Origin: Prinia subflava
Lineage: Eukaryota; Chordata; Aves; Passeriformes; Cisticolidae
Assembly (NCBI RefSeq): GCF_021018805.1
Contig: NC_086259.1
Span: forward strand, 15,581,501 to 15,645,500
DNA length: 64,000 nucleotides
Direction: 5' to 3'
Shown one piece after another: positions 51,301 to 64,000 of this stretch (the stretch's first letter is position 1; each line of letters opens with the position of its first letter). Under the pieces are notes generated by a model. The model was not told where the DNA came from. It worked only from the letters and a program-made list of their open reading frames with translations, and did not search any database. Position numbers and translations under genes: made by a program.

Positions 51301-51898
51301 ATAAATAGGCACCCTAGGAATTTTGTTAGTGGTACTTTGAGATTCTTAATAGGGACAAGAGCTATTGCATTAAGGACTGAAAAGTTTGATATTCAAATAG
51401 TGTCCAAATTAAGTAGTTTTTCACTGCACTATTTCTTGTCTGAGTGAAGTGCCTGAAGTAAGCAATGAATATTTGAAATGCAGGCACAAGCAACTGATAA
51501 GAAAAATACAATTACAGCTAGCCCTAAAGATACTGCACTTAAAGGGGGATCACACTTATGTGCATTTAGAAGACAATATTAATAAAACACTTAAAATAAC
51601 TTCATATTAGGGAATTAGGCAGTTATTTTTTAATGAAACTCTGGGGCCATTTTATCCAGACAGTGTTAGGTTTTATTCCTATAATAGCAGTCCAGATAAA
51701 ACAATCACATTTCTTTAGTAACTGGAAGCTGTGAATTTTAACAATCACGTTAATGCTTTTAGATAACTGAAAGAGTAGATTTAATAAAGTGTAAAACTTT
51801 CCATTTAGGAGCTAGAAAGCCCCCTAGTTCAGAGTCCCCCCTCTCCCTGTGTCAGCACCATCTTGGGACAGCTGTGCTCAACAAATGTGAGCCTGCCC
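48351..51898. other. Non-coding stretch, no gene seen
   Basis: The longest frame is 119 codons (48361-48720, plus) and has no recognisable domain. An A19 tract lies at 49143-49161. AT-rich sequence at 51480-51800 contains several TTAA and ATTA words but no strong cluster. Confidence 0.5.
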
Positions 51899-52254
51899 CT
51901 CTGAGCCTGGCCCTCCTCACCAAATCCCATTCCCAATCCATCCCCACCTCTGAGCCTGGCCCTCCTCACCAAACCCCATTCCCAATCCATCCCCACCTCT
52001 GAGCCTGGCCCTCCTCACCAAACCCCATTCCCAATCCATCCCCACCTCTGAGCCTGGCCCTCCTCACCAAATCCCATTCCCAATCCATCCCCACTTCTGA
52101 GCCTGGCCCTCCTCACCAAATCCCATTCCAAATCCATCCCCATCTCTGTCCTGCCCCTCTGAGCCTGGTTCTCCTCACCAAATCCCATTCCCAATCCATC
52201 CCCACGTCTGAGCCTGGCCCTCCTCACCAAACCCCATTCCCAATCCATCCCCAT
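51899..52254. repeat. Minisatellite, seven 49-bp units
   Basis: Unit starts lie at 51899, 51948, 51997, 52046, 52095, 52157 and 52206. Each unit runs from CTCTGAGCCTGGCCCTCCTC to CCAATCCATCCCCAC with few substitutions. A 13-bp word, CTCTGTCCTGCCC, separates units five and six and recurs just after unit seven, so a longer 62-bp unit also exists. The minus strand is G-rich, with repeated GGG and GGGG runs that could form G-quadruplexes. A 164-codon minus-strand frame (52015-52509) is produced by the array and is not a gene; 49 is not a multiple of three. Confidence 0.96.
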
Positions 52255-55200
52255 CTCTGTCCTGCCCCACAGAGGACTGACCCCGCTGTGTTGATGGGAT
52301 GGGGAAGGATGTGTCTGCTCTCTCCCAGCTTGAGCAGGATGTGGGGCTGAACTTGCAATGCCAACAGCCCACTCCTGTTTCTCCCTAGATTTGCAATTTT
52401 CCCTCTTTGCTGCATTTTTCTTGGCCATTATTTTCCAACCCCTCAGCAGGAATCTCATTGCCATGGGGCTACAGTCTGCCCTCAGCTCTCTCTGGGCTTT
52501 AACATCCATTCATGTGACCAAATCTCAGAGCACTTCTTTTTTTATTCAACTGTTTGGTTGCATTTTATTCCCATTTCTGGATGTTTGGAGCAATGTTTGA
52601 CCCTGTTTTCTCACTTGTTTTCCACCAACCCTTTCTTGTGTGGAAGTGCCCGAGAGCTCTGCAGGTACTACCATAGCACCACTCTTGTGCAAAGGAATTT
52701 AGATGCCCTTTTCTTTGTTGCCATGGCATGAACAAGTCTGATCAAGAAGTTTAATCAGATTTTCAAACTCTTTCAGCTGAGAAATTAATTAAAAGAAAAA
52801 AATGCGTAGCTTAGAGTTCCCCCAAATCATTCAATGTTGATTGGAGATACTGCTCAGAACTTAAAGGTTATGCTTGACTTCATTGAAAACAATACTTGAT
52901 GTCACTTTACTCAGTGTCCCTGTGAAAACCACAGTCATTGTAGAAGGAAAATGCATCAGTATTTGGTCTTTGGGGTTTTTCAAAGTTTCTGTGCAGTGGG
53001 TTGGACAGCTGCTGCTTGCCTTATACATTTATTTAAATTTGTGATTATTGCAAATTATGTCTTTTTTCTTCTTTAAGAATAAGTATAGGAATATAAAACT
53101 TCTTCGTGGATAAGTTTTGGAAGTGCAGTAAGAATATTGCTAAAAGGACTGTTATTTGTTCACCAACACTGAGGTTTTGCTGCTCTTTTGTATATACATC
53201 CCCAATGTTTCCTTTCATTTTTTGTGTAAACTGCCAGTAAATATCTTCTATACAGAAATTGGGTGGGTTTCAGTTGCTTTTGATTTGCATTTTTATTTTC
53301 ATAGAAAGAAGCACTAACCCCTAAGTAAGCCCCACCCGGGAGCCCACCCTTGCTCTCTCTGTGTGGGATTTACATTGGTTAACCACTCGCTGCTGTTAGA
53401 AAACACCACATCTACAACATCATCATTTGTGAGCTACTTTGTGGTGGGAGAACGTGAGAGAAGCCCAGGGAGGGATTGTAAAACGTGGATGTAGAAAGAT
53501 GTCATGTCATTGTTCTCCTGCCCTGGAAATCCTGCACCCTCATTTTTCTTCACAGCGTGACAAATAACGCTCCCATCGGAACAGTGGGCAGTGCACTCCT
53601 GAGTTTACAGTCCTTGTGTGGGGCAGGAGAATTGTGTTTTTACCCACCTCTAATTTTGTATCAGCACCTTGCAAATCAGGGGGTTAAGCCCCTGCATTTA
53701 TACGCTGCGACAAAAATTTAGAAGCTGAGCATTGACAGCACAACCACTATTGCCTCCAGAGGAATGTTTCTAGCTGATTTCATTTAAAGTTATATTTTCC
53801 TTTTTTTCCTTTATTTTTTTTCTCTGGAGCCTTCAAAGATTTGCTGTGAGTGTGGCCACTGAGGTAAGGGTGCCCCAAACATTAGTTCTAACATAAACAG
53901 GAGAGAAGCAGCTTCTCAGAGGAAGTGGTTGTGTGTTCTTGGCCCTGTGCTGAGGGTTTCTTCTTTTTCCATGGCTGAGCAATTCTGTTTCATTTCCTAC
54001 TCTGTGTTGGCATTTGCTGCAGTTGCCAACATCTATATCTCGAGGCTGATGACATCCACAGACCTGCCTGCACCACCCAGCAGAACTGCATTTGAAAACC
54101 CTTTCTGAACCTGCTTCCAGTGACACTGGGAAAAGAAATTTGTGGGAGGGTGGAGAGAGAATGAGAGATTTCTGCTGAGGGTAGTTCTATCCTTTTATTT
54201 TCTTCTTTTTTTTTTTTCCATTTTGGGTCTGACATATCTCTTTGCCAAGACCACAGTTACTTGTTTGTGTAAGAAATAACATCTAAATTGAGCAATTGAT
54301 TTGTGGATATCATACAAATTTGTTTTATGGTATTACAAATGACTTTAGGGCCATCAACACAGTAAGTGCTATATTAGCAGCTTTAGCTGCTTGCCAAAAC
54401 CTGCTACAAAATTTGAATGGAGGCAATAAATTGATACTCCTTGCTAGTTTTTGCTGTGGTCTATGGTGTAGCTGTCCAGTGGATAAGTGAATAACATATT
54501 GTTAATCTAGGTACATCAGGAAGACAAAATATTGGGTTTTTTTACCCAGCATCCTATTTATCCATCCCTGCCTCTCACTTCCTACCTGCCATCTCTAACA
54601 CAAGGTGCAGCACTACACCACTCCTCAGCTATAAGCAATAAGATTTGCCCAGTGTCCAGAATCCTGGGTTGCTGAACTTCAGCCATCCTGGACAATGTAG
54701 GAACAGAGCAGCTCCATTTTGCCATTTCCTGTGGCATACAGTTTATTTGTGCTCAAGTTCAACAAAAATCAGAATTAAAAGCCTCATTTGGCCTGAGACT
54801 AGAAAGACATAAGCTCTAGGGGATTTTTTAATAATTTTTTTGTTTTGTTTTGTGATGGTGGGAAAAGGAATTTGTAGGAGATTTTCAGCTGCAATAATTT
54901 GTCTGCCCTGATTCCAGAAGTTTTTGGGTCAGTCTCCTGACAGGGTAGCCCCAGAGGTGCAGGAGGGAGTTAAAGCACCTGAGAGACACCCAGCCTCTCT
55001 CTGCACTCAGTTAATACTCTGGAATTGCCAGGGTCCAAAGGCTGAATTTCCCAACTGTGTTTTTTGTCTATGCTCCCTGTCCCAGCTGCTCCTGTGGGAT
55101 GCAGCTCCTGGGCAGCTTTTGGCATGGCAGGAACCAGCAGGAGGGATGCATTTGCCCCTCAAAGGTGGAGTTTCTGACTTTAGGCAAACAGTGGTTAATC

Positions 55201-58200
55201 TTTCCAAAAGGGTAGATTTATAGCCTGGCTTCCAAGCATTTGAATTCATTGTTACAGCTAATGGACATCTCATATTGTCTTAAATCACTGGCTCCTCAGT
55301 GAGCCAAATAGTAATAGGAACCTTAGAGCTACCCTAATTTGGCACCTATGTTTCAAATCACTTGCCAAAGGAGCTTGGAGCTGGGAGGAAAGATCAATTG
55401 AAATGTTTTTCTGAGTGCTTTCCCTGTGAAACGCTTTGCAGGGCTTGAACTCCTGGATATCGTATGCAGACTTAATATTAGGTTCCTGCTTCATGCTACA
55501 TGGTTACTTTTCCATGTTAAATAAATTTGTCTAATTTACCACAGAGGGAGATAAATATTGATTTGGTAAGCAAATGAAAAAATATGTTATGGGCAGGCTG
55601 AATTTCTTTCAGTGTGACAGCAGTGTTATGCTGTGTGTAATGCAATAGTTGACTCTGTTAATGATCTCCTGTAGGAGTTATTGCTGTGTAAGGTATGGCC
55701 AGTGACTTTACATGGTGTGATTTATGGATCTATCTTTGCATTTACATAAGCAGCCTCCTCCTCCTGCCACGTGCCAGTGGCATATCTCACTGTATCTCAT
55801 TTCCTCTTGTGGGAGGAATTATTGTGTAAGGAATTAACCCCTGTGAGAGCTGGCACCTCCACGCTTGGCTGCTGCCTGGGCACACACACACCTTGGTGGA
55901 ACCAAGAGAGAAAATCCTGTGGCTTTGGTTTCCAAATGCTGAAACCTCCTGAAACCTCCTGATCCTGTCCAGGACCACCTTGCTTTGAGGCAGCTGCTCC
56001 AGGGAAGGGTGGGAGGGCTCTGCCTTCCCTCTGGGGGGTTTATTCATTCAGCACCTGCCTCACACCAGTGCCTCTCCCATGACACACAATCACAAGTCTC
56101 GGCCTGTTTCATGATAGCACAGGGATTTTAATGCTGAAAGAAAGGTCTGAAGAATTTGGGCTCTAAAGAGATAACCTGAGAAATTTTGCAGGAAACCCAT
56201 GGTTATCTTGCCCTGCACTCATTCTTTGATGGCACAGACTTTTTCCTATTTAAGAAAGACCTTTTCTTTGTTCTAGGAAAATACCAAGGTGATCATTGCA
56301 CTGCATAGCAGATTTTTCTCTTGGAAAAACTGTCTTGCACATGATTAACTTTATGGTACATAATAGAGAGAAAGCTGCAAGGTGATGGTTAATGGCATTT
56401 GAAAAGCCATTGTTAACCTCAGCTTATAGAGATTTACAGGGATTGCTTAATATAATCAATATGCTGATTACATTGTAATAAATAAGTGGTTATGAATATC
56501 AGTTCTTCAGAGGAATAGGGAAATATTTAATATATGTATCTGAAAACGTTCCACCTCCCTCTTCCATGTTTATAAAAATGAGTTCATTTAGCAAGTAATT
56601 TTTCTACTGAAAAGGAGATTTTTTCCCCCTTTGAATAAAAGCTTTCCCAGTGTAGTTTGTGTGTACAGATCTATATATACACACAGGGATATGTGTTTGT
56701 ATATGTCTATATATTTTTGTGTATATAGTTCATTTCCCACACCATTTTAAGGGGTGTGCGGGTGGCTGAAGAGAGCAGAGATGAATGATAAAGCAATGTG
56801 GGAAAAAAGCAAGTGTGACACACTGGGGAAAACAATGAAAGGACATGAACACTGGAAAAAAAAAAAAGAAAAAAAAAATTAAAAAAGCAGCAGAAGCACC
56901 AGGAGTGAAGTGGTTAAGGAGGCTGCCACAGCAGGAAGCGGGTATAGCTCTGTTTGCAGTGTGCTCATGGGAACCGGGTAGGAAAGTGTTGTGGTAAAAG
57001 TGTGTGGAAAAAAAAAATAAAAAAAATAAAAGAGAAACATGAATTGAGCTATAAATATCTGGTTTTCTTTGAAGTTTTGTGACCAACAATTAATGTTACT
57101 GGAAATCTCATAAAAAGTTGTTGTTTTATAAACTCTGGTTTGGCTGAATGAGGCAAAGTAGAGAGGATATTAGCTCATCTCCAAAGGCAGCATCTGTACA
57201 CTGAGTTTTAGCTCCTGTGGCAGGTACAGGCTAAGTGCAGAATGAAGCCTTGTGTTCCCTTCCTCTGCTGAGGTTGCTGGCTGCAGAAGTGTATTTAAAA
57301 TGACATAAAGTAAAGAAAGGTTTATCTGCAAGGACAGTGTCTGTATGTCACATGTCCTTTAGTGAAAATGAGTGGAACATCTACATTCTAGTTTTGTCTA
57401 CACTCCTTAAAATCAGACCTCTTACAAGAAATTAACTCTAAAACAACAGGCTGTAGTCTAACCTATTTTTCTTTTCCTCAGATTAAAAATCCAATAATGA
57501 GCAGTAGACCAATAAATGGATCTGAAGGTCACAAATTATTTTTGGGGATTTATCTGTAAATAAAGTGATTATTATTTTCTCTAAAAAAAGCCCACTCTAG
57601 TGTTTTTTTCTTCCCCTCCAGTAAATCCCTAGCTGTTACATTCCAGTTAGTTGCCACATTTCCTCTGGAAGGGAGAGATGCCATTACCAGTGAATATGAT
57701 AATATTAAAAGCCTGTTTGAAGCTGGTAATGATAGTGAAAACTGGAGATTCCAAAGAAATCATATCTATCCTCTGCACATCAAGCAATTTATGTGGGTCT
57801 GTTTCAACAGCTGTAGTTGGTCATTTTGGTGGCTTCCATTTATTGAGCAGGTTTTGCCTCAAGTTGTTTTACAAACTTCAGGATGCTCATTCTAAAGCTG
57901 TGCTAGGTTTTGTGTTCAACTCGTGAGTGCCATTGGCACAGTGCAGCTCTCAGGGCTGGGATCTCAAATACCACCATGAGCAGTGGTGTGTTTCCAGCAC
58001 CTCTTTTAGCTTGATACGTGTCCATCCCAGATTTCCTGGAAAGGAGGACAGACTGTATTGCTGGTGGGATGAAGCATCATGATCTTGGTCCCTTCTGGAA
58101 GTTTTTCCCCACCTGTGGAAGCTCCTGTGTAAGGAAATGTGGGCAGGAGGTGTGGAGAATAAAAACATCCTGGCATCCCTGAGGGGAAACCAGCATCCCT

Positions 58201-58699
58201 GGGACAAACTGTGGCCACTTGCACAGCTCCTGTACTGGAAACAAATTTACAAAGTCTTTGTAGGCACATCCTCAACAGATCCTACAGAGCAGGCAGGATG
58301 TGCGGGCTGGACGTATTCACACCAGCCCAGTGCCTTGAGGGAGCCATGCAGAACCTGGCTTAGGAAAGTGGCAGAACTGCCCTGCTCCTCCTCTGGCCTG
58401 GCAGGAAGATCCACGGCCTTGCCCTGTGCTAACACACCCTCTCTGGCAGGGTGAGCTGTGGTTCAGGGGGTGAAACCCCTCGGATCAGGCGCTCTCTGTT
58501 TGTTGGTGCTCTGGTGCGCAGCTCCAGCCGAGGCTGGCGCTCTTGTGCAATCTCTTTGAGTTGGCTGCACAACTGTCAGCATCGTGTCCGTGTGAGTTTC
58601 TTCCTCCAGTGCTCGTATTATTTGCTCTGGGGGCCCTTGTCAGCTCACATTCAGCTTGTTTGCAGACAAAAACTACCAGCAGGGAATGAAGTGTGATTG
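52255..58699. other. Non-coding stretch, no gene seen
   Basis: Frames are at most 119 codons; the largest (56730-57089, minus) reads through poly-A-rich sequence and is artefactual. A-rich tracts occur at about 56858-56886 and 57008-57030. TA/TG-rich low complexity lies at about 56660-56728, and a duplicated AAACCTCCTG at about 55941-55960. A GC-richer patch at 58300-58600 has a few CpGs but is not an island. Confidence 0.5.
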
Positions 58700-59080
58700 A
58701 AATTGAGATGCCGAGCTACTGTACAGGCTCTCAGCGAGACACGGCTGCTTTGTATACAAGTGTCTGAGCTCTCTGGGACTGACTTTACTGTTGTTTGAAT
58801 AAAACCCACTTCTGATTGGTTTACTGAAAAGCTCAGCCTACCCTCAAGGCCCTGTTTTGCACTCAGATTATTAAAAAATTAGCTGGAGGCTGTGTTTGGA
58901 GTTTAATTCACTCCATCACTTTGCTTCATATATAGACGTATTTCTCCCTACAGCTGCAATCTGCAAGAAGCAGCTTCAGAGCTGAGACATGCCATGGTCT
59001 CACCGAATCAGCCTGAAATACATGAAGACTGTAAATTTGAATCAAATTTCAGGAGAGAAGGAGAACTCCTCGAATCAATT
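58700..59080. promoter_or_regulatory. Weak candidate regulatory block
   Basis: Repeat-free sequence with a TTATTAAAAAATTAGC stretch, a TTTAATTCA word and a short inverted repeat, AAATTTG (59033-59039) with CAAATTT (59043-59049). No reading frame longer than about 60 codons is present. The call rests on texture only. Confidence 0.25.
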
Positions 59081-62000
59081 TTTAGGTTCATTTTTCAGTA
59101 GGTTCAGTGCTGAAAGACAGAACTGAGGGAAGGAGAGTCAGTCTGGGACTTTCTTCTAAACACAACTGTCCTGTGGCACGTTATTAAACACAGTAATTCT
59201 TCTATTGCTTTCTGCTTTTAGCAAAAGAAATCTTCAGAAGTCTGAGAGAGAGGAATTTGTATGGATTTGTGTGGATTAAAGCCTCTGGGACCATCACAGT
59301 TGCCTTCTTTATGCCCAGATTTCTACCCTCAGTTATTTTTTTTCTTGTGTTTTATTTTTTACCGCATCACTTCTACCACAACATTGTTCTGCTGACTTGT
59401 AAATGAAATGTATATTAGAATGAATCATCACCACAGAAAAGTCCTAGGCTTTTTTGAATGCACCACTAAGCACCTTATCTGCATCTAAATATCTTTACAA
59501 ATCTGAGTCTTAGTGAGAACCTTAATGCTGCTTTATTCTGGCAAGCCAAGGATATAAATGCCCAGCACTCAAACTTTACTTTTGATTGAGTTTTCACACT
59601 CATGCCAATGCCTTACACTACCCTTAGGAAAGTGCTAATTTGATTTTCAGACAATAGATGGTTCAGCTTCAGTGTTGGTTTGAGAAGCAGCAGTGTTGAA
59701 AGAGGAAGAGGGCTTCAGTGCCACATCAGCGTCCCAGTAAGGCCATCCAGAACAATAAAGTTCACATTAAATGCAATATTATTTTTTTAAATTGATAAAA
59801 TGAAGCCAAGTCAGCCATTTAGAGGGGGATTTTATGTAGTTGTTCAGTTCTCTGCAATGTTTTGGCCGTTTTGGTATGACATTGACAAAAAGAAGGCTTT
59901 GTGGATCTACAAACATTGTTTCAGAAAGAAACAAAGACATTTCTTCCCAGAAATCCTGTGGTACGATGACTGCAAATTTCATATGAAACAGAATTTGCAT
60001 CAAGGAAATTTTGCTGTTTTTTCTGTCCACATGGCTGATGCTATCATGCTGAAAACATCATTGTAGAAATGACTGCAGATTATGATAAGCTTGATATGTT
60101 TGTGAAAAGTCTTATATGATGTGGTGTCTTCCATAACACAGATGTGATGAGATTGATGGTCCAGGAAGTCTCCCTCACTCCGCATTTCCATGTCTTCAGC
60201 ACAGAAAGAAGAGAGGTGTTTGTTTTGTTAATCGTTAGGTAGCTAATCCAACTCAGATTTTGATTTCTAATCCTATCAGAGACAATGCCCTCTTTACTCT
60301 GGAAAACAAATCTCACTCAATAGAAAATGCACCTCATTTGGCACTGAAAACAAGGCTTCAGACTAATTGAATTCCAAGAAATGTTAATACTATTTTTCTT
60401 CTGTTCTTGCAGAACAATATCTGAATTCTTGCTGCTTGTCGTTGGTTCACTCTCTGTGGCTAATGCTGAGCTAATGGTAGATTTGATGGAATAACAGCAG
60501 TGATCCTTTATGACAGATCTGGTTTGTATCTGGCCCTAAAGCTGGTCTTTCTCTGCATGTGCCACTGCACCCAAAGGCAGAAGGGCCCAGCAATTAGTAC
60601 TTTTCCTAAGTAATAAATTAGTTCATCCAGTTCTGTGCATGATACAGTCATTATGTGGTGGAAAATCGAATCCATACTTTTGTTTCTGGTGGGCTGCAGT
60701 GGTATAATGAGCACTACGGGTGTTTTAATACCCTTTGTTTGCACTTGGAAAAACATAACACTCTCCCACTGAGAGCCAGAAATCCTCCCGTGTTCTTGTG
60801 AACATGACATTCAAAAATGCAGCGTGAAGAGATTTTGATGTTGGCAAGGAACATGGAAGAGGCATTTCACAACGTGCCACCACTATCCCAAGAAGAAAGG
60901 AACAGTGCTAATGCTGAAAACTTGCTCAGAAGTGTTTAAATCTATTCGAAGGCGTTTTCTGAGTACGAGGTAATCGAGGTGTGCTTTGCCTTTTAGAAAC
61001 TTTGGGCAGTTTGGCCATTTGTAAATGCCCATTGTGCCACTTGTCCTCAGTGCAGGAGAATAAAACCCTTTCAGACTTGATAAATGGAGAGCAGTGGGGC
61101 TCTCCCAGACCTGGCTGTGTGATTGAGATCATGACAGAGGGTGCAGTGCCCATATCTCATATCTCATGTATCTCATACCCTTCAGATATCCAGGTAAGTG
61201 GCAGGCTAGGGAATTGTGGTGAACTGAATGCCAAGAGAATATCAAAGTGGCTTAATGATTGACTCTGGTGAAGCTGCAGAGATGGAGAGGGGGAGGTGCA
61301 GTGAGGTCCTCAGAGCTTCTTCTCTCCTTCTCCTGTGTGTGTGTGTGTGACAGAAGGTGTTAAATTTGTGGGCCAAAGGAACAGAGCCACGGGGAGTGCT
61401 GGGGGGAATACGTGGGCTGAGCTGCTTAATGTACACCTGGATTGTCACCCTCAGCTTCTTTAATTAAAGTTAATGAAGATTGTCCTTTAATTCCCAGATG
61501 GCAAGAAGGGAATAAGAGCTCATGATGGTGCATCTTTGCATGGCCAACTCTATTTAGTTACAAACACAGCTTAGAGAAAGCGTTTGTGACCTGGCCTGAA
61601 CCACAGCTCCTGCAGGCTGTGTGCTGTGTTCTGTACCAGGAGTAGTATGGATTTTATCCCAAAGGAGCTACAGAAATGAACCCTTCAGCCCAGAGAGCAT
61701 TGCAGTTGTAAAGCCCTTATAGCAGCAAAGGTTTCAGTTTCTTTAAGAGAACATTCGCACTTTTAATTGTTTTAGAAATATAGGTAATAACTACATATCA
61801 TATATGGGAAAAATAATTACTGAACAGTTCTCATGAAATCCATGTGATATCTCACATAATACAGCCAGCTGAATACAGTGACCTGGTTTTAATAAAATAA
61901 ATACAGGTTATTCAATATGTAAATTAGCTAGTTAAAAATGTACACTAATGGATCATTAACCTCTCTTGAACTTGTGTTCTTAGTGAAAACCCCGTTAAGT

Positions 62001-63079
62001 GAGTGTAGGATTATGGCAATGGAGACCTGTTAAGGAAGAATCCCAGTAAGCACACTGAGCTGGGAGATACTGCAGCAGAGAAGGCAGGTGGGACACGCAG
62101 CACTTCTCAAAGCTCTTTAGACTGGAAAACTGGGGTGCAGCTCCATCTGGGCAGAGACTGTTGGAATGGTCACTGACAGGGACAAGCACCTACAATGAAA
62201 AAAATTCATTTTTTTCTCGTTTTCTCGTTTTTCTCGTTTTCCCTATCTCTGCTTCCCTGCTGTGCTAAAAAAGTTGGCTTTGGCAAACACAAAAGTGTTC
62301 TCCTTCTCTGTGTACATTGCTGCTCTGCAGCCTCTGGAAGGGCTGTGCTCGGCTCCTCAAGGATGGGAGGGCTGAGAAGTTGGGTTTCTAAAAATCCCAC
62401 AGGCCGGTGTATTCGGCCTTTAGCCAGCCTGCCAAGCACAAACCATTTATCCCTTCCACCTGGCCTTCAGCTCTGTGTGCCCCTCTGCAGGAGGAGCTCC
62501 CATTCCAAAATCCAGCTGCCTTTACCGTCCCCAGAGAGAACCAGAGCGTTGTGGGGAGCAGTGGGAGCCCACGCAGGGGTGTTGAGCTGGAGGTGTTTGC
62601 ATGGCACCTGCCCACGCCCTGGCTCCAGCCATTGCTGTCTGCCTTTCAGTTTCACAAGAACAGGATTTAGATACTCCTAAAAATAGCTGCAAGGGAGCCG
62701 TGCAGAGCCACAGCAAATAGGACTTCTTCAGATGGCTTTGATCGCTATCTGCACTTGCGTGGGTTTAGAAGTTACAAAGTAGATTTTGGTATCAAACACA
62801 CCTTGGGCTTTGGTAAGTGACTCTGGAAGGAAACTGCCACGTGTCAAGAAGAGAGGATGCTAAACCTGGGCCACATTGCCAGCTGTATGTCAGTCCTTTG
62901 CAGCTAAGATATAATTGAATTCAAAATCATCTGGGTAAGGCATCCAAAATGTAGTTATTTTTAACTAGAACAGTGTATTGTAAAACTGTGGCCCACTCTG
63001 CATTTAATTTTTCATATTTTTAAATACCCAATTCTTTTTATAATTTTTCCTCTCTTTTAAAAGCAGAGCTTGGGATGGA
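59081..63079. other. Non-coding stretch, no gene seen
   Basis: The largest frame is 161 codons (62195-62680, plus). It begins in a TTTTCTCG tandem repeat (about 62209-62240) and has no recognisable domain. Other frames are at most 100 codons. TG repeats occur at about 61336-61350 and a triple ATATCTCAT-like repeat near 61149-61172. AT-rich sequence at 61720-61990 has several TAAT words but no clear cluster. Confidence 0.5.
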
Positions 63080-63480
63080 ATAGTGCCCCCTCAGCCATTT
63101 AGAACTGAAGCAGTGGGGACCACTAACTGTGGCTGGCTTTGCAGCTTTAACTGGCCTTTATTACCATAGCCATAAATAGCAAACCGCCCCAAATATTACA
63201 GGAGTTTTGTTGGCTTTAACCAATGAAGTAGAACAAGACCTCTGAATACCCCATTAGTTCCAGTGCTGTGCTTTGACGACTTTGCATTGGCAGCTCTTTT
63301 TCTATACAAGTCACTGGCCTCACCCGTGTCTCTTAACAAATACCGTTGACAGGCACCATTGCAATTTTTCTGCATGTTCTGACAGTTTAATTCAGTACCT
63401 CCTGGCTAAGCAGCCAGAGCCTGAGGGGGTAATTCAGCACCTTGGCATCACACTGCTGCAATTAAAATAATTAAGGGAGT
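63080..63480. promoter_or_regulatory. Weak candidate regulatory block
   Basis: Contains CCATAAATAG (63170-63179), one base from both a CArG box and a MEF2 site. Further on are TTTAATTCAG, GGTAATTCAG and AATTAAAATAATTAAG words. The sequence is repeat-free with scattered CpGs. One 65-codon frame crosses it and is unrecognised. Confidence 0.28.
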
Positions 63481-64000
63481 TGGGATGGGCTTACAGAGCT
63501 TTCCGTCTTCTGCAGCCTTGTACAGAGAGTGCACTTTCCTATTCCCTCATGGAATGAATACAGGAGCTTCCTTTACAATATGCTGCAGTGACTTTTTTTT
63601 TTTAAGAAGATACTTATTTCCAGCCTCTATTTGCAAAGCTGTTTGCATTTATGCCTAACAACTTTTCTTTCTCCTCTTTTATAAAACCCAATTTCCTCCC
63701 CTCCCCCTCCTAAATACAAGGGGCCAAATACTTTATATTCCAGCTATGTTTTCTTTTGATTAGAGAGGTGCATAACCCCTTGGCTGCATAATCTTAGTCA
63801 AATCATTCATTTTGGTGCTTAGTAAGGACAACTAAGCATAGCTGTCTAAATTGGTGGTTCTCATTTCTCTTACTGAGAAGGAAGGAGTAATAGGAAAGGT
63901 GAAAGCTATTTTGCTTTACCTTTAGTGTTAAAGGCAAATAAAGGAGTCAAGGCAGGGTTTTGTGTGTCTGTGCATGTGTATATATATTTATAGATATAAA
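63481..64000. other. Non-coding stretch, no gene seen
   Basis: A T12 tract lies at about 63593-63604 and TG/TA-rich low complexity at the very end (about 63960-64000). I see no gene, mobile element or motif cluster. Confidence 0.5.

Noticed and set aside
52015..52509. 164-codon minus-strand frame with Gly-Met-Gly-rich repeats
   Set aside because: It is generated by the 49-bp minisatellite, whose unit length is not a multiple of three, and has no independent coding evidence.
59800..60066. 88-codon frame rich in aromatic and basic residues, considered as a small protein
   Set aside because: Overlapped by opposite-strand frames over the same interval, and no family or promoter signal.
62195..62680. 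161-codon plus-strand frame with a Phe/Ser-rich start resembling a signal peptide
   Set aside because: The hydrophobic start is encoded by a TTTTCTCG simple repeat, and the remainder matches no family I know.

Overview
This window looks like a non-coding stretch of a vertebrate nuclear genome, most likely a bird. Two short 5'-truncated fragments match the 3' tail of avian CR1 LINEs, one on each strand (16841-16939 and 33949-34055). The rest of the DNA is mostly AT-rich and CpG-poor, apart from one sharply bounded CpG island. Scattered (TTTG)n and GGGTTTT-type low-complexity tracts also fit a bird. The host and locus assignments are inference; the CR1 tails are the only family-level evidence, and I recognise them from memory of the consensus.

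I can support no protein-coding exon. All open reading frames are short (the longest is 194 codons, inside the CpG island). They overlap on both strands, and none resembles a protein domain I know. Several are products of simple repeats. I see no tRNA, rRNA or recognisable small RNA gene. The likeliest reading is a gene desert, or a very long intron, beside a developmentally regulated gene.

Layout: 1-8640 holds nothing distinctive beyond low-complexity tracts. From 8640 to 15320 there are several regulatory-looking blocks. They end in a CpG island (about 14150-14700) with an internal tandem duplication of about 92 bp, flanked on both sides by sequence dense in homeodomain, GATA and T-box-like motifs. 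Next come a T44 tract and an A25 tract 271 bp apart (15548-15887), then a CR1 tail. From 17000 to 33900 the DNA is mostly featureless. From 34900 to 48350 there is a second series of regulatory-looking blocks, interrupted by a (CCAT)21.5 microsatellite (37229-37314) and a T43 tract (40623-40665). A seven-copy 49-bp minisatellite lies at 51899-52254. The tail of the window is featureless apart from weaker candidates at 58700-59080 and 63080-63480.

If the regulatory reading is right, the window would act as a cis-regulatory landscape, with multiple enhancers around one CpG-island promoter-like element. Conservation cannot be seen from one sequence, so each enhancer candidate carries low to moderate confidence. 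I found no convincing sign of a new molecular system; the CpG island and its neighbours are the part most worth following up.
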